Shown here: piece after piece, positions 17,851-26,957 of the stretch | How positions within the stretch are numbered: the stretch's first letter is position 1 | Layout: each line of letters opens with the position of its first letter | NCBI RefSeq assembly: GCF_052115445.1 | Contig: NZ_JBFRGR010000001.1 | Coordinates: 124,001 to 188,000, forward strand | Reading direction: 5' to 3' | Source of the DNA: Paenibacillus_E sp052115445 | Lineage (GTDB): Bacteria; Bacillota; Bacilli; Paenibacillales; NBRC-103111 | Length of the DNA: 64,000 nucleotides | The notes under the pieces: model-generated | The model's database searches: none | Seen by the model: the letters and a program-made list of their open reading frames with translations, nothing else | Told to the model about the DNA's origin: nothing | Program-made: the position numbers and the translations under genes

Positions 17851-19101
17851 CTAATACCTTTCGGTTTTATACCATTTGGCTTCACGCTTGAATACCAAAT
17901 CCTTCAAAAACGCGTACATACCATATGCTGCAACAACCATCCACATCTGGCAGTAAGAAACGTACATGAGCATTATAATCCAAACATTCGAAAGCTTCAT
18001 TTCACCCTTTTCTGTTACTAACGTAATGAATGTCCCAAGAATAAATAAGATAATGGCAAGCCCCCACAAGAAAGAGCTAAAACTAGCAATAGTAGTACTT
18101 ACATAACCCAAAGCATGCAATATGAGAAGTAAATCGGACATGACTAACGAGGTTAGCAACAATACATATATCGAGAGATAGTATAAAATATCAAAATGAA
18201 TGTTTCGAGCCGAACGTTTGAATAATAAGGGGATGTTTTTGACGATGACGTAAATATTTCCCTTCGCCCATCGCGTTCGCTGCTTAAACCATACCTTAAC
18301 TGTTTGTGGCTCTTGCTCCCATGTGACTGACTTAGGCTGGAACTTAATCTTGTATCCCATTAAGTAAATGCGAAAACTAATTTCCGTATCCTCTGCTATT
18401 GCCTTCACATCCCAACCACCCATTTGCTCGATGATCGAACGCCGAACAATAAAATTCGTACCGGGAATGGTACACAGCTTGAATAACTTCCATCTCCCCG
18501 CTTGTGCCATCCATTGAAATGATAAGGTTTCAACATTAATAAAACGAGTCAAGAGGCTTGCATCACGATTGCGTGTTCGAAATTTCCCGATTACGGCTCC
18601 TAGGCTAGCATCATGCGTTATTTCGGAAACTAGATACGTCAAAGCCGTTTTCTCCGGGGTATTGTCTGCATCATAGATGGCAATAAGTTCTCCTTTGCTT
18701 CGTTTAAAACCCAAATTCAAAGCATTGGACTTCCCTTTCCCACCTATCACATTATCCGTGTTTAAGATGATCAAATTGCGGTTTGGGTACTTCGTTTGGA
18801 GATTTCCTAATAGGACACTGCTATTATCAGAGGAATTGTCATTGATGACGATAATCTCATATCGATCATGAGGATACGATAGCGCGAGTAAGGATTCCAC
18901 CGTTTTGGTTATTACCTTTGCCTCATTGTGTGCCGGAACCATGATGCTAACGAATGGTGGCTCACCTTCTATAGGTGCAACCGGTTTGTTCTCAATTTGA
19001 ATATAGTACAAGTAGCCTGCTACGATTAGAATCACATTAACCAATAACAGTGACCAAATACAGAAGACGGAAATTAGCATCAAAATATCTGCAACTGTCA
19101 T
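17851..19101 (-). CDS. Family 2 processive glycosyltransferase (YdaM-like)
   Basis: A 416-residue membrane glycosyltransferase with an N-terminal helix (about 6-33), a GT-A domain and three or four C-terminal helices. All processive GT2 motifs are present: DNSS near 88-91, DAD at 144-146, the ED pair in AIAEDTE (237-238) and QRTRW at 274-278. It probably polymerises and extrudes an exopolysaccharide from a nucleotide sugar. The sugar cannot be deduced. It overlaps the preceding YdaL-like gene by four bases and is the likely catalytic core of the operon. Confidence 0.92.
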   Translation of the reverse strand: MTVADILMLISVFCIWSLLLVNVILIVAGYLYYIQIENKPVAPIEGEPPFVSIMVPAHNEAKVITKTVESLLALSYPHDRYEIIVINDNSSDNSSVLLGNLQTKYPNRNLIILNTDNVIGGKGKSNALNLGFKRSKGELIAIYDADNTPEKTALTYLVSEITHDASLGAVIGKFRTRNRDASLLTRFINVETLSFQWMAQAGRWKLFKLCTIPGTNFIVRRSIIEQMGGWDVKAIAEDTEISFRIYLMGYKIKFQPKSVTWEQEPQTVKVWFKQRTRWAKGNIYVIVKNIPLLFKRSARNIHFDILYYLSIYVLLLTSLVMSDLLLILHALGYVSTTIASFSSFLWGLAIILFILGTFITLVTEKGEMKLSNVWIIMLMYVSYCQMWMVVAAYGMYAFLKDLVFKREAKWYKTERY

Positions 19102-20663
19102 AATGACCTCTCCTGATGGGTGAATTTTCGTTTGTACATGCGATACCCAATGATGAGAAATACCATAAAAATAAGAAGTGTCGTTAAGATAAGTACAATA
19201 AAGATATTATTTTGCACGGAAAACAAGGTCGCAAAGCTCTTCTTCACTTCTCGCACATAGGTGTGATCAGAGTCGATCTCAGTTATCGCATTGTTTAGTG
19301 CAATAGCCTGTCCATTGATTAGCAGGTGACCGCTATGTGAGGTTAATTCGTTCTTTTCCGTGCGGACACTATGCTCATCATTCTTATAATCGTCAAATGT
19401 TGTCCAACTTGTTAATAAAGTGTCCAGTGTTTCTTCCATTTCTTGGTGATTTATGGGGAAGGGATAGACAAACGCGGTATTCATAGGCAAAGGATCTATC
19501 GTTTTAGAAGAAATGACATAATTGCTAATTTCCTTTGATTGTATGGTATACATAGCTGATGTAAATGCACTTGACGTTGAAGTTTGTGCTCGATACATGA
19601 TGCGCTGATTAGGGAAGATAATACCTGATTGAAAAAAAGATAATCCATTTCCACTATAATGTTGGTCATAAGTCCAATAAAGCTCAGTACCAACACCCAA
19701 GGGAACAATTCCATACGCAGCCAACGCATCTAGAAAGGAGCTCATTTGTGATTTTAATATCGTTATGTCCTGACTAATTGTCGAATTTACAACGGGTGCA
19801 TTTACAACAATACTTCCGTTTCGCGACTGTATATGCTTAATGGCTTCCAAATATCGCTGCATAGCGGGGAAATCTAAATTGTTTAGAACTGGCTGTACAC
19901 TGACGATAAAAGGAATCCCTGCTTCATATAGGCGCTCCGCCATTTCACTGAGCATTTCAAGATCAGAAAAGGGATAAATCTCATTCAATAATACATAACT
20001 ATGACTAACCGTCTTGACAGACAACCAGTCTTTTAGGACAAAAGCTGCTGCTTGCTCACTTAAATTTCCATTTACCATGTAAGGGATATAGGCGTATTTA
20101 CCATGTAGAACACCGTAAGGTGAAGTTGTCTTCTTCCTCTCGGAAGTTATTTGTCCATATGAGGTCCCGTTAAATTTCGTTATAAAAGTAATGTTACTGG
20201 CTGTAATTGAGCTTTGGGAGAACTGTCCGATTGCAAGACGTATGTTATCTTGATCTAACAGTTGATCTTCCAGGTTCAAATCCTGTCGAATATTAGCAGG
20301 AAGCCCATTCCCTATATGCATATATTCCCCTACGTACTCATTCATATCCTGCTTAAATAATTCTAACGTTTGTATCACATCATCTGCATTGCGAATCGTA
20401 ATAACTTTACTGAACTTAAGGAGCATTCCTTTTTCATAACTCTCATAAGATGTCACCGTCACTTGAACTCCAAATGAAGCCAGTAATCGCTGAACAGCCT
20501 CAACATTCCCCTCTTTTGGCGTGCCTTTAGCTAGGCTATCATAGACGAGGAGGACAGAAGTCTTCTCGGTTTGATTCGCAGAAGTAGCGCTCGGATAGCA
20601 AAACATAAGTAGCAGGCAAGATAGAATAAAAAGAATTGATCGTTGGAATCGCTGCTTATGCAC
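19098..20663 (-). CDS. YdaL-like DUF2334 exported protein
   Basis: A 521-residue protein with a signal peptide and a single C-terminal helix (FIVLILTTLLIFMVFLIIGY). The core resembles the DUF2334/polysaccharide-deacetylase-like barrel of YdaL, with AYGIVPLGVGTELYW and VVNAPVV strands. I chose the GTG at 20663: AAGGAGGTG lies just upstream, and the start then overlaps the preceding gene by eight bases. A longer frame with an upstream start at 20735 is less likely. It may modify the polymer outside the cell. Confidence 0.8.
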   Translation of the reverse strand: MHKQRFQRSILFILSCLLLMFCYPSATSANQTEKTSVLLVYDSLAKGTPKEGNVEAVQRLLASFGVQVTVTSYESYEKGMLLKFSKVITIRNADDVIQTLELFKQDMNEYVGEYMHIGNGLPANIRQDLNLEDQLLDQDNIRLAIGQFSQSSITASNITFITKFNGTSYGQITSERKKTTSPYGVLHGKYAYIPYMVNGNLSEQAAAFVLKDWLSVKTVSHSYVLLNEIYPFSDLEMLSEMAERLYEAGIPFIVSVQPVLNNLDFPAMQRYLEAIKHIQSRNGSIVVNAPVVNSTISQDITILKSQMSSFLDALAAYGIVPLGVGTELYWTYDQHYSGNGLSFFQSGIIFPNQRIMYRAQTSTSSAFTSAMYTIQSKEISNYVISSKTIDPLPMNTAFVYPFPINHQEMEETLDTLLTSWTTFDDYKNDEHSVRTEKNELTSHSGHLLINGQAIALNNAITEIDSDHTYVREVKKSFATLFSVQNNIFIVLILTTLLIFMVFLIIGYRMYKRKFTHQERSL

Positions 20664-22164
20664 GATGTTCACCTCCTTGCAAAGCTCCAATGTCCGTGTC
20701 TTCTTCAACTTCCTGAATCCATAATCTCTTTGCAATTAAATCACATATCGTAATTAATGAAACGAGATCGAATACTAAAGTGAATAAAAATTCATGCTTG
20801 GCAATGTCAGCATCCCCAGCCCCGACAATGGAAACGAAAATCCCAGATAGACCAATCACGATCATCATCAGAATCAAAGGTAGTCTCACAGCATTCCTAC
20901 GTTGTCGTGACTTAATGGCTTTCACAAAAGACGGTACATATAACCCCATAATAATGAGAGTCCAGAGGATTACGAATCCAAAGGTTTTAGGAGCTAGCCA
21001 ATCTTTCAACAAGCTGTAACTTGAGAAAAATATTGTTTGTGAACCAAATGATTTGCCTGTCGATGCCTCATAATTCCCAAGCGCATGCGGCCTAATGCTA
21101 AAACCATCTTGTGCAGCTAAATTGAGCATTTTTCCAGCTTGATCAGGATGTAAGAAATAGTAACCGAGTATCGAGGCCATACTATATTTATTATAAAATT
21201 TTTCCTGCATAAGCTCTGAATCCACTGCAGCTGACGAGTAGGGATCATAATATAAGGTCTCATCAAGGACTGCAAATTGTTTATCAATACCGAAACTTTC
21301 GAGCGTCTTCTCAGGATTCACTGAGCCCATGATCACACCGCGTGTCATCGCATGGTATTTATTGATATTCAAAAATTCCTGAGGAATTAGCACATAGCTG
21401 CCAATACCAACACCTAAAATAGCAATTAGTACCGTTGCCGTAATGACGCGAAACGACCTCGCCTTACGAATATATATGAAGAAAACGCCAAAAACTGCAA
21501 TAATCATACCCACAGGAGCATTCTGCTGCTTACTTGTAGTCAAAAAGATGGCACTGACAACAAATATCGCTAGCATCAAATAATCGTTATATCGTTTCCG
21601 ATAGAGCAATATACCTGCGGCAAACATGAAAATCGTCATAATAAGCACGACGCTCTCACTATAAAAGGAATTAAAATAAGCTGTATATCCCGTATCACCT
21701 AAAATAAAAATGGTAAGGAGCGCAACAAGATAGCCTCTTTGCTTGGACATTTTCCAAGTAAGCGCCTCTACGAGTAAGTAAATGGCTGCTGCATATAAAA
21801 CGAGGTACATCCCCGCTTGAAAACGAATATCAAAAATATGAGAGTCATGAATGAGTAGATTGACTAAAAGGGATGCTTTAATAAACATGGACTGTGAAGA
21901 AAACAATGTAGCACCATTCTCATTATAAAATTGATACACACCGTAATCTTTAACGAAATAACCGAGGTAATNATTCGTATAATTAGGATCATTGAAATAC
22001 AACCCGTTACTGTACAAAATCCGAAAATAATCCCCATTATCAGCCATCCCGATATAGGGAGGCGTAAATAGTGCGATCACTGTGATCAAGAACACCACGA
22101 TGGCAGCGAACGCAGCTGGGGACATCTTGCTAAGCACCACTTGGATGAAACGATTGTTCCACAT
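20656..22164 (-). CDS. Polytopic GT-C-like membrane glycosyltransferase (WsfD-like)
   Basis: A 502-residue protein with about ten membrane helices. The first external loop has an acidic motif, MADNGDYFRI, the position where GT-C enzymes carry catalytic acidic residues. It resembles proteins annotated as WsfD, a glycan-biosynthesis hexose transferase, but this is recall, not a search. The ATG has AAAGGAG nine bases upstream. It is second in the exopolysaccharide operon and has no counterpart in the five-gene B. subtilis ydaJKLMN operon. It probably adds a sugar from a lipid carrier, perhaps as a side decoration. One residue is undetermined (N at 21972). Confidence 0.7.
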   Translation of the reverse strand: MWNNRFIQVVLSKMSPAAFAAIVVFLITVIALFTPPYIGMADNGDYFRILYSNGLYFNDPNYTNXYLGYFVKDYGVYQFYNENGATLFSSQSMFIKASLLVNLLIHDSHIFDIRFQAGMYLVLYAAAIYLLVEALTWKMSKQRGYLVALLTIFILGDTGYTAYFNSFYSESVVLIMTIFMFAAGILLYRKRYNDYLMLAIFVVSAIFLTTSKQQNAPVGMIIAVFGVFFIYIRKARSFRVITATVLIAILGVGIGSYVLIPQEFLNINKYHAMTRGVIMGSVNPEKTLESFGIDKQFAVLDETLYYDPYSSAAVDSELMQEKFYNKYSMASILGYYFLHPDQAGKMLNLAAQDGFSIRPHALGNYEASTGKSFGSQTIFFSSYSLLKDWLAPKTFGFVILWTLIIMGLYVPSFVKAIKSRQRRNAVRLPLILMMIVIGLSGIFVSIVGAGDADIAKHEFLFTLVFDLVSLITICDLIAKRLWIQEVEEDTDIGALQGGEHRA

Positions 22165-22184
22165 GTGATCGCACTCCTTTCTGA

Positions 22185-23315
22185 TCAGTACGTGTAGGCT
22201 AGAAGTGCCATCAAATTATCGAAGGAGTAGGCCTGCGCGGCATTGACATCTCCGAAGCCGCCATTCAGCGGACTCTGTGGATTATGGATTTGAAATTCAT
22301 TCATTTTGTGAATACTATCGGCATAAAGCTCATGATCCTTAACAACCGATCCAATCATGGCTGATATCGCATAGATTGCAGTTGACCTTACTTCGTTCAG
22401 TGGTTTCCCATCCCGATCATATTGACCATATAAGGTTCCTGCTTTAACCTGATCTTTGATATAACGGATACTGGCTGGCTGTTCCAGCTTAACTTCTGCT
22501 AGGTTTAAAATAGTTAGTAACGATTCTACGGTGTTTATGCTTTCAGATTGATAACCCTTCTTATCAAAATCATAGCGAGTTTGGTAAAATGGAAACGAAT
22601 CCGACAAATATCCATCTTGGACAATTTGCAGCATACTAGCTTCAAGTGCCGCCTTCTTTTTCCGTGAGAGCGGTACAAGCTCCAACGAGGCAGCGTCGAT
22701 ATAGCACAAGGTTAGGAATGAATTTGTCATTCGATATGTTGGATCGTAGAAGTCTCGCAATTGTCCATTCACAACATTGTATTGATAGAGTCGCTTGCCG
22801 TAAGTTTCCGCTTCTTCTCTGTAATTCTTTATTTCAAAAGCGACGGTAGCTTCATCNAGTGCCCGAATGATACGTAAATCATCTACAATGGCATTCATTG
22901 GATACTGTTTATTCCTATTGGGACTATACCGATAGCTGAATCCAAATGGTGTATCAAATACTTGCTTGGCTTGCTGCCACTGCTCATCAAACTTATCTTT
23001 CTGACCGGTGAGTGCGTAATAACGCATGTAGAGACCCGCGGATTCACTCAGAACTTCATGACCAGAAGCAGCAGCACCCAATTGATCTGTATCCTTCAGA
23101 TTCGTATAAATACCATGCTTGCTTGTAAGATTGTCCTGTATAAATTCCACTAATAAGTTGCGATTTTCCGTCACTTGCATGGTCTGACTATATTGACTGC
23201 TTGATTGCCGCTGCAGTCTTGGGGTGTCTCCCAGCATAAAGTTTATCCAATAAAAAATCACATAGATGCCTATTAATCCGAGGATGATCAGTCCTATATT
23301 CCTGAAAATTTTCAT
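22185..23315 (-). CDS. Membrane-anchored GH8-like hydrolase (YdaJ-like)
   Basis: A 376-residue protein with an N-terminal anchor (about 8-26) and an (alpha/alpha)6-barrel domain. HEVLSESAGLYM places Glu91 where GH8 enzymes have the general acid, and NAIVDDLRIIRA (Asp145/146) matches the second acidic site. Like BcsZ in cellulose operons, it probably trims the polymer being made. It is the first gene of the six-gene operon and lies 20 bases before the GT-C-like gene. One residue is undetermined (N at 22857). Confidence 0.8.
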   Translation of the reverse strand: MKIFRNIGLIILGLIGIYVIFYWINFMLGDTPRLQRQSSSQYSQTMQVTENRNLLVEFIQDNLTSKHGIYTNLKDTDQLGAAASGHEVLSESAGLYMRYYALTGQKDKFDEQWQQAKQVFDTPFGFSYRYSPNRNKQYPMNAIVDDLRIIRAXDEATVAFEIKNYREEAETYGKRLYQYNVVNGQLRDFYDPTYRMTNSFLTLCYIDAASLELVPLSRKKKAALEASMLQIVQDGYLSDSFPFYQTRYDFDKKGYQSESINTVESLLTILNLAEVKLEQPASIRYIKDQVKAGTLYGQYDRDGKPLNEVRSTAIYAISAMIGSVVKDHELYADSIHKMNEFQIHNPQSPLNGGFGDVNAAQAYSFDNLMALLAYTY

Positions 23316-23532
23316 GTATTCCGGCAGCTCCTAACACAATCATTTCCAGAAAAAACGTCGAATGGTATGATAAAAAGACTACACACTACATCTGAGGTGG
23401 AATCTTTATCTAGAAGTCGTATTTTGCGCTCGAGTGGGCTTAGTTAGTTGTAGTTTATCACAAGAAACTATTCGATCAAAAGGTAAATCCTCCCTAAATC
23501 AAGTAAAATGTCGTAATAATAAGAAGGATGTC

Positions 23533-24489
23533 ATGAACTTTTCAATTTTATCAGAAGAATTAGAACCAGCCAATCTTGTAAGTTGCCTCATCAGTCAAAG
23601 AGGTCAAATTACTTACGAGCAATACCGAGAACCGCACTTTGCTGAAACTGTAGCAAAAATCAATTCCTGTACCAAAAGCATCCTCTCTGCACTCTGTTGT
23701 ATCGCTATGGATCAAGGTTTGTTGCCTTCCCCGGCAACACCTGCATCCGTTTTTTTCCCGCAGCTTGCGAAAGATCCAGCATCACATAAAAGTGAAATAA
23801 CGCTGCTCCATTTATTAACGATGACATCAGGCCTCGATTGGACAGAATTTGGTGGACAGAATTCGTTTCCACGCATGACAAGAACATCGAATTGGGTAGA
23901 TTTCGTGTTGGATCAACCCTTATCCGATTTGCCTGGGACGAAAATGTCTTATAATTCTGGTGGCTCTCAATTATTATCTGCGATCCTGGTCCAAGCAACA
24001 GGCATGTCAGTGGCTCGTTATGCTGAGATGACTTTATTCGAACCGCTTGGCATTGAATCGTATAGTTGGGAACAGGACCCTCAAGGTATCCATACGGGTG
24101 GTTTCGGATTGTCACTTCGTCCCATAGATATGCTCAAATATGGTCAGCTCTATCTCCAACAAGGGAAATGGGGAAATTCTCAGCTTATTTCCCAAGAGCT
24201 TGTCGCTCTTTCCACGCAACCCGCGATACGAGCGGAGGCACCTCGCCGCGGCAGCTATGGCTGGCATTGGTGGACAGATACTTACCCAGATCGTGCGGAG
24301 AACGACGACTCACCTATTCAATCGTTACATTACTTTAATGCGTATGGATTCGGAGGCCAGTGCATTTATATCCTGCCTTCTATTGAAACCGTTGTTGTAT
24401 TGACCAATGACCAACGAAAAAAGAGCAAAATTCCTCTCCATGTGTTCCGCCAAACCGTTGCACCCTATCTGTTGGAACTAGTTGAATAA
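23533..24489 (+). CDS. Serine beta-lactamase-fold protein (class C/esterase family)
   Basis: A 318-residue protein. SCTK (Ser45 to Lys48) is the SxxK nucleophile motif, SYNSGG is the YxN/S motif and GFGGQ near the C-terminus replaces the KTG strand, as in class C-like esterases and DD-peptidases. No signal peptide is visible, which argues against a secreted beta-lactamase and for a cytosolic esterase or peptidase. I chose the ATG at 23533 (AAGGA upstream). An in-frame GTG at 23434 would add 33 residues that do not look like the family. It is divergent from the exopolysaccharide operon. Confidence 0.82.
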   Translation: MNFSILSEELEPANLVSCLISQRGQITYEQYREPHFAETVAKINSCTKSILSALCCIAMDQGLLPSPATPASVFFPQLAKDPASHKSEITLLHLLTMTSGLDWTEFGGQNSFPRMTRTSNWVDFVLDQPLSDLPGTKMSYNSGGSQLLSAILVQATGMSVARYAEMTLFEPLGIESYSWEQDPQGIHTGGFGLSLRPIDMLKYGQLYLQQGKWGNSQLISQELVALSTQPAIRAEAPRRGSYGWHWWTDTYPDRAENDDSPIQSLHYFNAYGFGGQCIYILPSIETVVVLTNDQRKKSKIPLHVFRQTVAPYLLELVE

Positions 24490-24537
24490 GAACTCTGGAA
24501 TGGCTGGTGTTTGGGGGGCTAGATACGTTTGATTAAG

Positions 24538-24598
24538 GAGTTCACAGAGGATGATGGGATTAGTTTGACGATGAGTTCCCAGAGGATGATGAGTTTAA
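24538..24598. repeat. Direct repeat, two ~21-bp copies 35 bp apart
   Basis: GAGTTCACAGAGGATGATG begins at 24538 and GAGTTCCCAGAGGATGATG at 24573, differing by one base. It lies downstream of the beta-lactamase-fold gene and just before a four-box element. No coding potential is visible. Confidence 0.7.
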
Positions 24599-24625
24599 CT
24601 AGTTTCCTTGGCTTGATAAAATAAA

Positions 24626-24814
24626 TAACTGGAAATTGTACAGCTAATCTAACGATATCCACCCTAAATTTCATTTTAGATGGAAAATATGTAGTTATTT
24701 CTCCCTCATTCGGTCATTTCGTCAAAAATGCTTGTATTTAAATGGATAAAATCCATTTATTCGGAATAAATAAGGAAATTCGCACAAATTAACTGGAGGA
24801 AATACATCTATTTG
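24626..24814. repeat. Four-box intergenic element, copy II (TGGAAAA type)
   Basis: Boxes resembling AACTGGAAAAAATACATCTA start near 24626, 24677, 24739 and 24789 (spacing 51, 62, 50). The spacer between boxes two and three contains TTTCGTCAAAAATG, similar to TTGACGTAAAATC in copy III. With the direct repeat at 24538 it fills most of the gene-free stretch 24490-24892. Confidence 0.7.
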
Positions 24815-24850
24815 CCTCCGAGATAGTGGAAGAGGCTTCTATCGCCAAAT

Positions 24851-24879
24851 AGTCAAAAGCTTGCCACCTCTGGCAAGCT
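24851..24879 (-). terminator. Intrinsic terminator of the small membrane protein gene
   Basis: AGCTTGCC (24858-24865) pairs with GGCAAGCT (24872-24879) around a six-base loop. On the minus strand a short T-run follows. It lies 14 bases after the stop of the gene at 24893. Confidence 0.8.
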
Positions 24880-24892
24880 CTCCTACTACTTT

Positions 24893-25204
24893 TTACATGA
24901 TAATAGAATAGACTAAGAAACCGCCTAGAGGCACGATCCAGAGAAGCGGGATACAATTCCAGATCAATGATGCCCTGTAACGCCGACGTGAAAAGGTTAC
25001 CCATCCGCCGATAATTGCTGCGAGTAGTCCAACTGGATATAGCAAGATAGCGATAAAAATAAGCCATGTTGTTGCGTGGCTGATCGCATCGGGATCGTCA
25101 AACATCATGACAGACATCCCCGCGATAAACATCCAAACAAGAACAAATATGACGTAAACGAGTTGTGACATAATTAATGTCCACAACATTTTGTTCCGAT
25201 TCAA
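24893..25204 (-). CDS. Small membrane protein, three helices
   Basis: A protein of about 103 residues with three hydrophobic helices: LIMSQLVYVIFVLVWMFIAG, WLIFIAILLYPVGLLAAIIG and IPLLWIVPLGGFLVYSIIM. No family is recognised. I chose a TTG at 25204 with GGGGGA five bases upstream. An ATG at 25189 and an in-frame start at 25249 are alternatives. It stands alone, with a terminator close behind. Confidence 0.6.
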   Translation of the reverse strand: MNRNKMLWTLIMSQLVYVIFVLVWMFIAGMSVMMFDDPDAISHATTWLIFIAILLYPVGLLAAIIGGWVTFSRRRYRASLIWNCIPLLWIVPLGGFLVYSIIM

Positions 25205-25350
25205 TAAAATCCCCCACTTCCATTCAGTACGTATGTATGATGAATGCAACTCCTCAAACAGCCTTTATTTTAACATAATCCAAGTATGATATCTCTATGA
25301 TTCTGCCAAGTTTCGTTATTTCACCCAAACTCTGACTCTGATCAAATGCG

Positions 25351-25389
25351 AAAGGGTCTGGAGCAGTCATCCCTGCATCCAAACCCTTT
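25351..25389 (-). terminator. Hairpin downstream of speD
   Basis: A long interrupted stem (AAAGGGT, TGGA and GCAG on the left, with matching arms ending ACCCTTT) sits just after the speD stop. The T-run is better on the plus strand. On the minus strand only TTT then ATTTG follows, so termination efficiency is uncertain. Confidence 0.55.
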
Positions 25390-25395
25390 TAATCA

Positions 25396-26208
25396 TCAAT
25401 TAAATACCATATTTTTCCCATAGAAGATCTCATCCATCTCCCATTTGACGCTTTTCTCGATTTCCAGCTGCTCTTCCTTGCTGAGCGTGTCTTTCGTGTA
25501 TCCGAACAAATAGTTATTCAGATCAAACTCGCGAAGCTTGCATTTCGTGTGGAAAATATTTTCCTGATACACGTTCACATCGATCATCTGATATAAATCT
25601 TGAATTTCCTCCGGAATATAATTTTGAATGGAACTGATCTCGTGATCGATGAAAAGCTTGTGCCNGCTGATGTCGCGGGTGAACCCTCTGACTCTGTAAT
25701 CCATCGTCAGGATGTCGTTATCGAAAGAACGAATAAGAAAATTCAATGCTTTAAGCGGCGATATTTCTCCACACGTTGATACGTCAATATCTGCTCGGAA
25801 GGTGCTTATTCCCTCATCANGGTGATATTCTGGATACGTATGGACAGTAATGTGACTTGTGTTGAGATGCATGACCACCGCGTCTGGCAAGGGTCCTGGC
25901 GACTCTTCGAACGATTCGTTCGGTTCCTGCTCGATAGGGCCTTCAGAAACCAACATGGTTACGCTAGATCCTTGTGGGACATAATCCTGCTTCGCGATAT
26001 TCAAGACGTGAGCACCGATAATATCGGCAACTGTATTCAATAAAGCTGTCAAACGATCGGCATTATATTGCTTATCAATATACGCTATGTAGGCTTCGCG
26101 CTCTTCTCTTGTTTTGGTGAAACAGATATCGTACATATTAAAACTTAGCGATTTGGTTAAATTATTAAAACCATGCAGAGTAATCATCTGCTCCGAAGTT
26201 AATTTCAA
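25396..26208 (-). CDS. speD: S-adenosylmethionine decarboxylase proenzyme, E. coli type
   Basis: A 270-residue protein matching the long (E. coli-type) SpeD: FNMYDICFTKTREEREAY, LNIAKQDYVPQG and SSVTMLVSEGP. The self-cleavage serine that becomes the pyruvoyl group should be Ser118 in LNTSHITVHTYPE. The enzyme makes decarboxylated SAM for spermidine synthesis. B. subtilis has a short, about 126-residue enzyme, so this is the other subclass. The start is TTG with GGGGGG six bases upstream. No spermidine synthase gene is adjacent. Two residues are undetermined (Ns at 25665 and 25820). Confidence 0.95.
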   Translation of the reverse strand: MKLTSEQMITLHGFNNLTKSLSFNMYDICFTKTREEREAYIAYIDKQYNADRLTALLNTVADIIGAHVLNIAKQDYVPQGSSVTMLVSEGPIEQEPNESFEESPGPLPDAVVMHLNTSHITVHTYPEYHXDEGISTFRADIDVSTCGEISPLKALNFLIRSFDNDILTMDYRVRGFTRDISXHKLFIDHEISSIQNYIPEEIQDLYQMIDVNVYQENIFHTKCKLREFDLNNYLFGYTKDTLSKEEQLEIEKSVKWEMDEIFYGKNMVFN

Positions 26209-26313
26209 GTAAATCCCCCCTATGTCTATACTGTAAACTGCTTACACAAATATTAAACAGCTACACATAGGATGGTATGTCGGAGTCGCTTTTATTCCAT
26301 GTTAACAAATACA

Positions 26314-26928
26314 TCAACTACGAGCATCGTTATATTCCTGATACATTTGACCCCAATAAGCCTCATTTAACTCGTCTCTCGACAGTTCCAGACTCGTCGA
26401 TTTGCCTAATTGTAAAGCATGATACCGATAAGCATTGAAAAAATTTCTTTCCGCTGTGCTAATCCGACTTCCGTTATAGATGGCAGATTGCGTCGTAAAC
26501 CCTATGCTAACAAGTAGGGAAACAACTGACGCTAAGATGCGAGAGACCATGTAGGAGGCAACACCAGCCCAACCGGTCAAAACGAATCCAATCACAACGG
26601 CAATGAACGTCGGGAGAAAGAGTCCATATATATGCGAAAACATAGCACCTAACTGAATAAACGGGAACCAGACGATGCCACTAAATGTGAGTAGAATGCC
26701 AATCGTCATAGCAAACAATGTACATATGGCAATATTCGAAGGACTTAATTGCAGCGCAAAGCACAGGATCCCTGTGACAAAACCTAATGATGAAGTCATC
26801 ACACTGATGGATTCCGTGGTTTTGAGAATGCTATACGGTTTAATATCTGGATACAATCTCGCCATAAGACCAAAGCTTGTTGGAACGTCCAGACTTATTT
26901 TAAGCCCCTGTGGCGTGTAGATAGCCAT
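26314..26928 (-). CDS. Uncharacterised membrane protein at the end of the sugar-uptake cluster
   Basis: A protein of about 204 residues with four hydrophobic helices between about 40 and 155, and a soluble C-terminus (ISTAERNFFNAYRYHALQLG). No known family is recognised. I chose the ATG at 26928 because AAAGGAG lies nine bases upstream. An ATG at 26958 that shares its A with the permease stop codon (TAATG) is also possible and would indicate coupling. It directly follows the sugar permease gene, so it is probably co-transcribed. Confidence 0.65.
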   Translation of the reverse strand: MAIYTPQGLKISLDVPTSFGLMARLYPDIKPYSILKTTESISVMTSSLGFVTGILCFALQLSPSNIAICTLFAMTIGILLTFSGIVWFPFIQLGAMFSHIYGLFLPTFIAVVIGFVLTGWAGVASYMVSRILASVVSLLVSIGFTTQSAIYNGSRISTAERNFFNAYRYHALQLGKSTSLELSRDELNEAYWGQMYQEYNDARS

Positions 26929-26957
26929 ACCTTGTCTCTCCTTTGCGCCGCCATCCA

